This document shows positions 24,277 to 34,548 of a DNA stretch of 64,000 nucleotides, piece after piece. The translations under genes were made by a program, and so were the position numbers. The stretch's first letter is position 1. The number at the start of each line of letters is the position of its first letter. Location: positions 1,612,001 to 1,676,000 of the forward strand of contig JADNRZ010000009.1 in the NCBI GenBank assembly GCA_015501605.1, in the 5' to 3' direction. Source of the DNA: Panaeolus papilionaceus (lineage: Eukaryota > Basidiomycota > Agaricomycetes > Agaricales). The notes under the pieces were generated by a model. It saw only the letters and a list, made by a program, of their open reading frames with translations, was not told the DNA's origin and made no database searches.

Positions 24277-24307
24277 TAGACGTGTGAATTCAGCTAATAA
24301 TAAGCGC
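24277..24307 (+). repeat. Conserved cluster motif, copy 3
   Basis: TAGACGTGTGAATT, then CAGCTAATAATAAGCGC. The first 14 bases agree with copy 1 at 13 positions. It lies downstream of gene E. Confidence 0.55.
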
Positions 24308-25173
24308 TCAGGTAAATTGTCAAGCTCGTTCGTGTCTATAAATAGAACCAAGCTAATGCTGGAGTAAATGCTGAGAATAAGTGAAGTATTCCAGTCAGCA
24401 ATAGGCACGAAAGCGGCTTTTCATGCTCACGAACGGTTCGACATAAGAGGCTTTTGCTCCCGAGATTGCAATTGAGAAGCAGGCTTGGTTCTGGCATCGA
24501 ATTGTCAAAAAAAGAAAACTACGCAATGTGGTATGTTGGGGTTAGGAGCTTCCAGTTAAGTAATTATGGATTGAATTCCGATAGATATGTGCGCTTGTCC
24601 GACGAGCAAGACACTGTAACATCATATGCGACGGGAAAACTGACTGGTAGGGTTTCGAGGCGGGAAACTACGACTTATAGAGTCAAAAATTACGCAGCCT
24701 GAGGATTGGGGTAGGAGTAGCAAATGCCTGACTTCAAAACCTACCGCTGAAATAGCAGAATTTATGGGACCTAGCCACGTGTTTCCCACCACCTCTCCCA
24801 GCATTATTAGCCATGGAAGAGGCTGTAAAACCTTACACTTGGTGGCAACACAAATGGCACCCGCTAGCGCGATACATGGCTCCTTCACAGTCGGGTTTTC
24901 CCGCTCCTCATGTCTGACAGTGACAAAATAAGCACCCTAATGTTGGTTTTTCGGAATAGGACGCCTGGGCGTCCTTAGAGTCTCTGTTCTTATGTTATTC
25001 TTATTGTATCTCCGGGCGTAATTCATCATCAGAACAGCACTGAGCGTCTTCTGGAATGTGTCCATATTAATAGCTACCGTTTTAATTAACTTCGTGAACC
25101 ACCTTATGGGCGCAGAAGACACGCCTGTGTGCTTCGACCGATGCAAGTCAGGTACATTGTGGGTAGCTCTCAG

Positions 25174-25180
25174 TATAAAG
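25174..25180 (+). promoter_or_regulatory. TATA box of peptide gene F
   Basis: TATAAAG, 80 nt before the ATG of gene F. Confidence 0.5.
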
Positions 25181-25253
25181 GTTGACTCGTTTTCAGCGAC
25201 TCCGACCCAATCAGCACCACCAAAATAGTATATATCAGCACTCGTAAATTACA

Positions 25254-25520
25254 ATGAAAGCCTTCGCCATTGTCTTCTACACTGCCCTCCTCCGGCTGCC
25301 TCTCCTGGCATTATCTTCCCCTATCGTTAAGGAAGCCAGGGCACGAAGGTAGCCCACCGCTACTTGTTTACTCAATACTCACCTCCAGCCACAAATGGCT
25401 GGCTTTCACCAGCCCAGACTTGTTCGTTGCATTGAATATGTATCTGTCCTCTCGAGCCTCGAACCAACCTTTCCACCTGTAGGTATTTTTACGGGCGGGC
25501 ACACGATTTGCGAAGTTTGA
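25254..25520 (+). pseudogene. Mini secreted peptide gene F, probably frameshifted
   Basis: Exon 1 encodes a leader, MKAFAIVFYTALLRLPLLA, then LSSPIVKEARA, close to gene G. Where A and G have GCA G|GT at the first donor, F reads GCACGAAGGTAG (25342-25353). This looks like a 4-base insertion that moves the donor from phase 1 to phase 2. Later exons, read in phase 1, would give a normal member: NGWLSPAQT, then after a GTTCGT donor the core C-IFTGGHTI-C and EV (TGA 25518-25520). With the visible phase-2 donor the frame instead loses both cysteines. I infer a recent loss of function, unless another splice site rescues it. Confidence 0.5.
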
Positions 25521-26443
25521 GATGAATACGTTGTCTTGACAAGATGATGGTTTTCGTTGAAAGCACATAGAAAAACTTAGTTGTGGGCCATGGCCTTTGG
25601 CCTGGCATGTACGAGTCCCATTTTCTGCCTTTTGGTGGAAAGACTCGTTCCTTGATGCTGAATTAACTTCGCTGCTCGAATGACTCAAAAGTTGAGGTCT
25701 CCTTATCTGAGGTCACGTGTCAGAGAGATTTTCATTACAGAAAAAGCGGGATATAGAACGACTCCCCTAAGGGGGACTCGTAACAAATGTCGTTGTGATT
25801 GGCTATGCCTTAGGGAAGGCGCCCAAATAAATTTCAAAAAACTGTTTGACGGTGTCAATGAATAGTAATAATGGATATGTTTATTGGGCATGCGTGGCTT
25901 AACTGGGTGATGCGTGCGGTCATTGGCTTTGATAACAATTTGTTCTTTATTTTGAGAACAGGCACCGGCTTTGTCTGGGTGCTTGGGCTCTCACATGCAC
26001 ACCGCACTGAGGCTGGTGTCAAGAAACGTGAAATGCGTGATAGATTCGAGCAAACAAAGAATATATCGATATAGCCAGAAATGCCAAACTTACATATGTC
26101 CGAGGAGCAAATCCAAATAGCCATCCCAGTATTGATTTTTTGGAGTAGGATGCCCCGCTCTTACGGTCTCTTTGTATTCTTACCCTTATTCTGTATCTAT
26201 GGGCGCAATTCACCATCAGATCAACGCTGAGCCTCTTCTAGAATGTGTTAATATTAATAGTTATTATGTTTTAATTAACTTTACATGTACAAGTCGCCTG
26301 ACCTGCGCGCGGGGGAGACACACCTGTATGTTCCTACCGATGCAAGCCAATTATAGGGAGCTTGCAGTATAAAAGTAGACGTGCATGAAATGGCCTCAAC
26401 CCAACCAGTACTACTAAAGTATCTGCACTCTCAACTTATCACA
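25521..26443. other. Spacer between peptide genes F and G
   Basis: The right part (about 26140-26443) is a duplicate of the region upstream of gene F. Both share a TTTTAATTAACTT stretch and a (C/T)CGATGCAAG element before the TATA box. The F-to-G unit is about 1190 bp. No gene is seen. Confidence 0.45.
26368..26374 (+). promoter_or_regulatory. TATA box of peptide gene G
   Basis: TATAAAA, 76 nt before the ATG of gene G. Confidence 0.6.
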
Positions 26444-27233
26444 ATGAAAGCCTTCACCGTTGTCTTCTGCGCTGATGTGTACGTGGGGAGATCTGGGTGA
26501 AAGGTGAGTGGTGGTGAAGGAGTGACTGGGGGATGAGATAAATGGGATAGAAAAGGAAGATGATGACGTGCGGTACGAGTTCGTGGGGTCGATATGTGAG
26601 AGAGGTGAGGAGGATGGCGGAAGGTGGGATGAATGAGATATGAGCTGAGACGAGGAAAGAGGGACGAATTCGAGGACGACGAAGATGACCAAAATAAACG
26701 CTTACGAAGGCCTACACTGATACCGGACGACGACAAGAGACGAAATACCAGCGCGAAATACGAAATGCGAGGTGACGAAAGAGCATGTATTCGTTGTAAA
26801 CTACGTACATTATGTAAAGCTAAGAAAAATCATAGAAGTCAAACGAAAACGTTCGAATATTCGGAAACCAAGAGAGCGCGACGCGTAAACGAAGCGCTGA
26901 TGCGAATAAAAATAAACAGAAAATAGAAAATCAAAAAATAAGGGCTTACTCATGCGTTGCTCCTCAGCACTGTCCTCTTTCAGCTTCCTCTCCTGGCCTT
27001 ATCGTCTCCTATAACCAATGAAGCAAGAGCAGGTATGTCACGCCCCAGCTCTCTTCGAGCATAACTTGTTATTTATCTCCGGTCACAGATGACATTATAA
27101 TTGAACATCCTTGTTCGTTGATTGAGTATTAACATTGGTCTTCTTGATTATTACTAGTAACACACACTCTCCTGCAGGCACGATAGACAACCCCCTCCCT
27201 TGTACGGGCGGGGGAATAGCTCCCCGTGCTTGA
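26444..27233 (+). CDS. Mini secreted two-cysteine peptide, gene G (NEARA subtype), with an extra intron-like insertion
   Basis: The protein is about 59 residues if exons 26444-26478, 26968-27032, 27089-27112 and 27178-27233 are joined. The leader begins MKAFTVVFCA and resumes TVLFQLPLLALSSPI then TNEARA. Exon 2 encodes DDIIIEHP, and the core is C-TIDNPLP-C followed by TGGGIAPRA. The two later introns are phase 1, as in gene A. The first break, about 490 bp inside the signal-peptide codons, has no counterpart in A or F. Without it the leader would have the same length as F. If intron 3 were not spliced, a TAA six codons later ends the frame. Confidence 0.55.
26479..26967 (+). other. Intron-like insertion of about 489 bp in the leader of gene G
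   Basis: It interrupts the signal-peptide exon and is absent from paralogues. It begins with a good donor GTACGT and ends with CTTACTCAT (branch-like) plus CTCCTCAG. The near-duplicate GCGCT (26469-26473) and GCACT (26967-26971) flanks it. The plus strand is purine-rich, especially at 26480-26660. No transposon protein was recognised in it. Confidence 0.5.
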
Positions 27234-27493
27234 GCTATCCTGGTAAAGGGTGGAAAGAGAGATTCTGGGAAGAGAATTGTTATTGTAATTGTGTACTACA
27301 AAAAGTGATCGAATGAGGAGTTGACGTGCTTATCATAAGCGCCCAAGCAAATCGCAAGAACTGTGTCAATTTAGGATAACATCTTCAGTTGCCTATCCTC
27401 CAAAACATGAAAAACTCGTAATCATTCAAATCCATATCGTACATCGACATAACCGCAACTGTGCATCAAAACTCAAAGTAACGTTAACATTAA

Positions 27494-28919
27494 CTAACCA
27501 TGCTTATGATCCACCCTCGCCACTCCAAGCGTAAACGGGGGAATCGTAACAGGTTCACCAGCTCTCCACCTAACCATATCCCCACTCGGACCTCCACTCT
27601 CACTTCCACTTCCACTGGCACTGCTGCTCCCCTCACCACTGCTCTCTCCATTCACATCCCCACTCCCCGAGCTCCTCTTCGAATTCCCATTCGACTTCGA
27701 CCCCCACCTCTCCCTCTCCCTCCTCGGACTCGGCATCGCAATCAACATCGTCACTTGAAACGCCTCCGCCTTCTTCACATACAAATCGCGCGTCTTTTTG
27801 TCCATATTGGGTTCGGTGACGATAACAGGGGGTGCATACGGGGGGTGGATGGGGGGTGGGCCGTACGGGTCTGTGGGGAGCGGGTCGAGGGTGAAGAAGT
27901 GGCGCCAGTGGAAGCGGGATATGCGGGGGCGGGGGATGAGTTGGGTTTGGGTTTGATTTTCGTGGGGTGATGAAGATGAGTGTGAGTGAGGAGGTGCGGT
28001 GGGTTTTGTGTTTGAGATGTCTTTTGTGGAGATGGGGAGGATGGCTTGGACTGCGAGAGGCTGAGTTGGGGTGAGGATGGGATAGTTAGTTATTAAGGTG
28101 TTGTGAGGTATCGAATCGAAGTGAAATAGGGGTAAACGAAAAGAGGGAGGGGCGACAACGAATCGAAGCTTAACCACGACAATCGACAATCGATTAACAA
28201 CTTCGAAGTAAGAAAGCATATCCGAGGAACAATTCAAAGTGAGCACGTTGTCTCTCGGGTATCGAAACGCAGATGCTCGCTCTCAGCGGCCAATCGAATT
28301 CGAAAAACCATAATGCACAACTCTGCATTCCTCATATCGATAAATACCCAACCCATCTCGAACATTTCACCCTCCCAAGCCCAAGCATCAAAAACCAAAA
28401 CCAAAAATCAATGTCCACTCACATAAACATCCCCCCACCCCACCCCTTTCCCCCTCCCCTTCTCCCTCTCTCCCCACCTCCCATACCCCTCCTCATCCAA
28501 CCTCTCCACGCCCCTCATCACCGGTTTCTTCTCCCGCATCGCCGCATCGTACTCATTCGCATGGCGCATCATCATGCCGACGACTTCGCGCGCTTGACGC
28601 CGCCGCCGCTCGGCGAAGATGATGACGACGATGGAGAGGAGGACGAAGACTACGCATATGAAGGTGATGCTGGAATTGAGAGTGAGATTGAATTTGAGGT
28701 GAGAGTGAAGTTTGGGGTGTCGGTTGTTGGGAGTTGGTCAGAACGGGAGGTGTGATGGTTAATACATAAGTGCAAGGGTATGAAAGGAGTAAAGACGTAC
28801 ACGTATAAGTTTATTCTCGTCCCTTTACCCATCTTCCCAAACTGCTCGTCGACGCCTTTCGCAGTCCGCCACGCGGGGGTGATGAGAGGCGGCGGCAGGG
28901 AGGAGAATGTAGCAGACAT
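27494..28919 (-). CDS. Single-pass membrane protein with 'LIAMP' tail, paralogue 1
   Basis: Three exons on the minus strand. Exon 1 starts MSATFSSLPPPLITPAW at 28919. Exon 2 (about 28680-28423) encodes one membrane segment, ITFICVVFVLLSIVVVIIFA, followed by RRRRQ. This implies the N-terminus is outside and the long tail cytosolic (positive-inside rule). After an intron of about 360 bp, exon 3 (28060-27494) starts PLAVQAILPI, has a Pro-rich section, then AFQVTMLIAMPSPRRERERW, a Ser/Gly-rich stretch, and ends PPFTLGVARVDHKHG. The paralogue at 31049-32888 shares the TM position, the intron positions, the PLA(V/A)Q start of exon 3, the QVT-LIAMP-P motif and the closing GV(A/T)RV(D/N)H. Function is unknown. 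Confidence 0.65.
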
Positions 28920-31048
28920 CGTTCGTCAGTGTTGCTCTCTGATTGAGGTGGGGGCAAAGTAGGTGAAGGATGGTATGGTATGGTAAGTATGAATAAGGTT
29001 AAGCTAGGCTAGTCTGACGAAGAGAACTCGAGAACCACCACAACTCGGACTATACGAGAGTAGTAATAAAGTCAATGCTCAAGATTAGACCTCGAACAGA
29101 CACACAGAAGAACCGCAAAGGCAGACCGAAACCAAGTGCGAGACTATACTTCAGAGCAAACTGAGGCACACAGGAAGGAAATGGGACGGGATAAGCCAAA
29201 GCAGAATCAAAAGAACCTTCACTCCTCCCGGTCTTCGCCATTTTGTATTCTATCCACCCTCAGTCCAAAATAGACGTCAAGCCTCGCCCTTCCATGCCAT
29301 GCCATTCCCTGTTCGTCCTTTCTCAAACAAACAAGCGAGACCAAAACGCTAACCGGTCGGATAAAGCACTCGACATGCGAGATGGTGAAAGAACTCGGGG
29401 CTACGAGGGGTGCGGTGTCAGGGTGTATCATACGGAGCTCGGAGCGGTGGGATATAGAGTGTCTTTATTATACTATGCCTCAGAAACAGAGCTCGAGTCA
29501 GAATCCGAGGATGTGAGTGTATGAAGGTTGAAATTATTACTGGAATCGTTCATAGCAGAGCTCAAACATCGGTGGAAGAAAGAAAGATGAAAAGAGCCCG
29601 AACCCGAGCTAAAAATAGATTTCCTCCATTTCCTTCCCTTTCTCATGATCCCATGAACACCCAAATAATAATATCAACCTACCAACATACTCAACATATC
29701 AACACAACTGTGCGAACGACGCCATTGTAGACGAGTAATTAGCAGCGATCATGGACAATTGGAGAAGAGGATTGACGGGCGAAGCGGGACCGGGGTGTCA
29801 GATCTCGAGTATTAACTGTATAATCGCTGGGTGCACAGTTTTGGTTTGCGTGGTAGAGAGGTCGGACTCACAGGCTCGGGTAAGTAAGGTCAATGACGCA
29901 ACTACGTAGGTACTTGACTAAGTGTTGGTGTAGACCCAAGAGGAAGTCGACCTACAGGAACGGTTTCGACGTCCCAAGGAACACAACACTTGGCCTGCCA
30001 AACCGTCAGTTCAACACCTCCAGTCCTCACCTCTCATCTCTTCCTCATCCACCTCAGCCCGCACTCCAAAAGTGTAAAATACACAGAAATACATACATAA
30101 ATTCCCAATGTATTAATAAAAGGAAAAAAATATATACGCAAAACCCAAAATGAAGTCATAACATAACAAGGTCTCAACCAACATCAATATGGATAGAGAT
30201 AGAATAGGAATAGGGAGATGGAGTAGAAATAGAAACGGAAATATAAGAAAAAGAATAGAAATAGGAAAGGAAGAAAGAAAGGATAGCGAGCGAGTGAGCG
30301 ATCATGATAGCAATGTCAACTGAACTTGAATGTCTGTCGTGGTATGTAACAATTAACTAAATATGCGAGAAGAAAAAAAAGGGAGGGAAGAAAACAGGGA
30401 AAAAAGCGTAACAACTAACTACTGGTAGCGAATGGTGAAATGGATTGAGGGTGGTACACAAATGGCCGACTGAAATGACTGAATGTCTGAATGAGTGAGA
30501 TAAAATGAATGTGTGGATATAAGTAGATGTATGGATGGGATGCAATTGTTCTGAAGCGGATGGATAATATGTCATGGTAGGATGCAGAGCTGAGTAATGG
30601 TGGATGGATGTGGGTATGAGGACAAGATGATACTGGGATCGGCCAAATAGGGTAAAATGGGTACGTGGTGCCTACTCTCTGAGAGCAAGGCAGGGATATA
30701 TGGAATTATATTATCGGTTCGTTGGTAGAGGTGAGGATCTTTGATTTGTTGGCCGCGACCCAAACGGTGGGATGATGACCGACGACGAAGACGGCGAGGG
30801 TATCGCGGATGAAGAGCAGCCACAGGAAAATAAAGCGACGGGCGGGAGAGTAAAGGATTCAGAGTGGTAGTGCCGCCTGTAGTCGTCCATAGACATCAAG
30901 TCCAATGGCAACACGCGATGAACAAGAGTTAAGTTCGGTATCCTTCAACATGTTCAGCCCAACCTGTCAAAGGCAAAGGTGGAAAAGCAGACAAAGTCGG
31001 ATGAGAGGATTTGATGTTGAAATTCCAACAGAGGCGCAAAACCCCCCC
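28920..31048. other. Gene-poor interval between the two membrane paralogues
   Basis: I see no credible coding region. It holds the promoter of paralogue 1, low-complexity AT-rich sequence (30060-30150), a long polypurine tract (30190-30300), and presumably the 3' UTR of paralogue 2. Confidence 0.45.
30190..30300 (+). repeat. Polypurine, GAAATAG-like low-complexity tract
   Basis: About 110 bp of almost pure A/G with scattered T, built from imperfect (G)GAATAG/GAAATAG units and GGAAAGGAAGAAAG runs. No coding sense. Confidence 0.6.
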
Positions 31049-32888
31049 TTAAAACTCCTTCATCCTCCCCACCAATCCCACCTGCGCAGCCTTATTACTA
31101 CTATGGTTCACCCTCGTCACCCCAAACACCAATTCCGGCAACGGCTTCTCCTCCTCCTCCTCATCATCATCCAAACTCTCTCCATCGCTCTCCGTCCCAT
31201 CATCCTCCTCAATCTCCTTGCCCCTCGTCCCTTCCATCCTCTGTGCTGCGCGCTTTCCAAACGCTTTGGTGCCTCTAATCCGGCGCACGCGGGACTTGCC
31301 ATCCCGGCCAGGCGGACACGGCATAGCAATGAGTGTCGTCACTTGCAGCATTTCCACGCGGACTTTATACGTCCCCGCTGGCGCACCCGCAACGGGCATC
31401 ACACCCAATGGCATACTTCCACCAGGTACAGCACCAGCCGCGACCGCCGCTCTCATCGCCGCAGCATCCAGCCCACCCACATTCGAATTTGAATTAGCAT
31501 TCGCATTCAGGTTCGTATTAGGAGTTGAGGGCGACGTTCCACCAGAAAGATACGCATGCGTAAGGGTAGCAGGTCCTGTGCGACTCGGACTCGCAGTTCT
31601 ATTGACTGGAGAACCAGCTGCTCCGAATAACGACGGCGGTGGCGGGGGTGGTGATGTGTTGGCACTGATAGGAGCAAGGTCGTAATCATCTTCGTCGGCA
31701 TCCACGTCTTCTCCATCCCTGTGCACAGGCCTCCGGGACCCTGAAGCGTCATTCCTGTTTCGCCTCCCGAACCAGCCCCAGGGCGTTCTTCTACTCGTCG
31801 TTGAAGTACCAGGCGTTGGCGCTGTTTGCTCCTCTTGGGAGTGCGACAGCAAGTCCCTTCCTAGCAGAGACGCAAAGTCATTCTCGTTCAAGGGACGAGA
31901 GGTATTGGGTGTTTGGTTGCTATCAGACCCTGGCGTTACGAGATCAAGTTCTGTGTGGGGAATATCGGGAGTGAGAGGGGTGCTGGGGGTGCCTGCTGGA
32001 TTGATTGCAGTTGATGTTGCTGTGGCGGGGACGGCGGCGGGGGGTTGCTTGGCGGGAGGTTCCTTGAATTTGCGTTTGACGAAAACAGGTTGGGCGGCAA
32101 GTGGCTGTGTGACATAGATTGTTGTTTGATAAGAGTGGGTACAATAAAAACAAAAATAATAAGGTGGGAACCGAAAAATAAAAAGAAAGCGAAGAGGGAG
32201 CGTTGGGATAGGCAACGCAACGAATACAAGGAAAGTGCAACGTGGACAGGTGGCATATGTTGTTTCAACATCGGATGAACAGACGAATAATTATAGAGGT
32301 AGTAGAATGGTCGAGATTGCTGGCTTTGAATAGATAGATGATAGATATCAGAATACAACGACAGCGCACAGTCAACAGGTGTTGATAGATGCGTGATCAG
32401 GGTTGCGTTTCGAGTGTTGTTGGCAGCAATAAAATGCAGAAAATTGGAAATAAAATGAAGAAATTAAGATACAAAATAGCTTACCATGAGGTCCTTCCAA
32501 TGAGAACCAGTGTGAGAGAGCCATGCATCATGTAACTTTGGTTTCGTCCCAAAACGCTTTCGTTTAGATCCCTGAGTTCTTGGTGCAAGTAATAGACCTG
32601 AAGCCATTGCTTCCTCTAGTCTCCGCTGGTAACGACGACGCAGAATATACGATCTGAGTACTATAGCGCATGATACGAAGAGCAGAAGAAAGAGAGTTGC
32701 GAGAAAAGTGACGCTGTTAAGAATAGTCTGAGTGGGAGAGTTGAAGAAATATTGTGAAATACGACTTGCAGATATAGATTACTTGTTCCTGGTCCCCCTA
32801 TACCACTACTACTTGAAGGTTGTTGAGTTGAAGAAACAGTTGGTGATTCCGTTGAAGTAGTGGTAGAAGGGGGTGAAGTATCAGACAT
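31049..32888 (-). CDS. Single-pass membrane protein with 'LIAMP' tail, paralogue 2
   Basis: It starts MSDTSPPSTTTSTESPTVS at 32888, a Ser/Thr-rich presumed extracellular N-terminus ending in SNLYLQV. The membrane segment SVTFLATLFLLLFVSCAIVL follows, then RRRYQRRLEEAM. After an intron of about 370 bp the third exon begins PLAAQPVFVKRKFKEPP. It continues through a long disordered cytosolic region (TPWGWFGRRNRND, Pro run PPPPPP, Asn/Ser run), EMLQVTTLIAMPCPPGRDGK, an acidic EEDD stretch, and PELVFGVTRVNHS near the end. It is longer than paralogue 1 because of the disordered insert. It is divergent from the multi-pass protein gene, with 209 bp between the start codons. Function is unknown. Confidence 0.7.
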
Positions 32889-33097
32889 GATTGAGCAGGA
32901 GAGAGTAACAGAATAGCGACAGAGACAGACCAAGAGAATTGATGGCAAGTGGAAAGAGGGGGTCTAAATCTTATTTTATTTTATAATATTATTTGAAATT
33001 AGTTTTTTGTGAAATTGGATAAAACCATGCCATCAAATTCTCTTCGCTACCCACCCACCCTCTCCTTTCCCCCTTCTCTCTATTCTCTACGGTGAAC
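32889..33097. promoter_or_regulatory. Compact divergent promoter
   Basis: 209 bp between the starts of the membrane paralogue 2 (minus) and the multi-pass protein (plus). The side next to the plus-strand ATG is strongly pyrimidine-rich (about 33050-33092), common upstream of well-expressed fungal genes. Confidence 0.5.
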
Positions 33098-34548
33098 ATG
33101 GCTACTCCTCCTCCCTTGCAGCTCCCCAATTCTCTTAATCTCCCTCCGCACTTGTCTGCTCACAAGTACTTCTTGGTCTGCACTCTCACCGTAGCAGCAT
33201 GGGATACCCTCGTTCTTTCCCCTAGGACTTGGAGATTATTCAAGACCCCTGGATGGCCAGCTCTTAAGATTCTTTTCAACTTTTTGCGCTTCTTCATGCC
33301 CGTAGAGTTCATCGTAGTCGGTGAGTTGTTCAACTTGACTACCTTTAAAAGCCAATTCCTCATCGATCGTTCAATAGCTGTTGCCTTTTTCGACACAAAA
33401 TGGAGTCAGGCGGTGAGTTGCTATTCTATCCATCCAACCATTTCACGAGTTCTCATTCATTTCATAGGCCTGCCAAAAATTCTATCTTTTTGAGCCCATC
33501 TGTACCGCTATCCTTCTTGCTGCATGCTCAGGTATGTTTTTATTTGCGGGGGGAAAATCATCATCAGGGGAAACTTACCCATCCACCTATAGCCGTCCAT
33601 GTTATCCGTATCCATGCTATTTATGACAAGAACAGGTCCATCCTAGCACTCATGACTGGTCTCTTTGGCTTCCAAGTCGTCGTTACCGCCATCTGCTGTG
33701 GTTTCTACAGATGTAAGCCATTTTACCCCACACCTCCCACCCCTTCTCACTTTTTTCCCAGCTGTTCCTCTTCTCGACGGTCAGGGTTGCATTGCTGGTC
33801 CCAAGCATAACTGGGTTGGCATCTACTGGGTTGCTCCAACTATCCTTTATCTAGTCTCCGTAAGCACAAATTCCATTCATCCGTACACCGAGCGCCCATT
33901 TTTCCTCCATCATTCTTCTAAACATCTAATCTAAACTCCACACAGTTCGGACTCGCCCTCAACCGCTCCATCTCCTCCCTCGCCGCCCGTCCCCTTTCCC
34001 CATGGAAGCTCATGCTCCGTGACGGTCTCAACCTCTACGGTGCCATTCTCATCGTCAACCTCGTCAACATGCTCTTCTGGTTCATTATCAAGCCCACCGA
34101 CGACCGCGACCCCATCAAGACCATCGTCACCTCCATGGCCGCCGTTCTCACCACCTCCATGTCCCTCCGCATCATCCTCAGCGTTCGCGGAAGTCTCGTC
34201 AGCGGTGGCTCTTTCGCCCTCTCCAACTCCACCGGTGCGACCTCAAGCAGGACTACCCACGTTATCAGCGGTGCTCGTTCTGGAGGTGCAGGCAATGGTG
34301 GAATCAGCACCCACGGTGCTGGAGGCCACACTTATACCCTTGACGAGCTTAGGAGCAAGCCTGAGGGTGAATGGGTTGTTGAGAGTGAGAGCGACGAGAG
34401 GAGCAGTGCCAAGGGTATGGGCATTGGTGATAACAAGTACCCCGTCGATAGCAAGGATGGAACTATTCTCGCTGGAAACGGAGGTGTTGGCGTTAAAATC
34501 ACTATTGATAGGGAGGTTGTTGGTTTTGATGAGTACGGCAAGAAGTAA
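33098..34548 (+). CDS. Multi-pass membrane protein, DUF6533-like
   Basis: The N-terminus MATPPPLQLPNSLNLPPHLS is followed by YFLVCTLTVAAWDTLVLSP, the 'Y...s.a...wD.l..l' pattern of Agaricomycete DUF6533 proteins. Further hydrophobic segments then follow: around 33290; 33500; ILALMTGLFGFQVVVTAICC at about 33641; a lumenal loop with GQGCIAGPKHNWVGIYW; ILYLVS; AILIVNLVNMLFWFII at about 34041; and VLTTSMSLRIILSVRG at about 34150. I count about seven membrane spans and a Gly/Ser-rich hydrophilic cytosolic tail ending EVVGFDEYGKK (TAA 34546-34548). Six short exons precede a long last exon. The layout resembles receptor-like proteins, but there is no evidence of a ligand. Confidence 0.75.

Larger units (their letters stand above)
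24131..25253. other. Spacer between peptide genes E and F
   Basis: No supported gene. It holds cluster-motif copies near 24226, 24277-24307 and 24926. From about 24950 onward it is a diverged duplicate of 26140-26443 (the region upstream of gene G). Confidence 0.45.

Noticed and set aside
26431..26926. Frames inside the insertion of gene G (97-101 codons on both strands)
   Set aside because: They follow the purine/pyrimidine bias of the insertion and show no recognisable domain.
19592..27233. Interpretation of the mini genes as mating pheromone precursors
   Set aside because: They carry hydrophobic secretory leaders and do not end in a CaaX box. The D and E ends have only two residues after the Cys.
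27500..27970. 156-codon plus-strand frame opposite the membrane paralogue 1
   Set aside because: Thr/Arg/Pro-rich shadow of the minus-strand exon, created by its Ser/Gly-rich coding sequence.
32889..33097. Possible small gene between the divergent membrane genes
   Set aside because: Only 209 bp, AT- and pyrimidine-rich, with no ORF of note. A shared promoter explains it.
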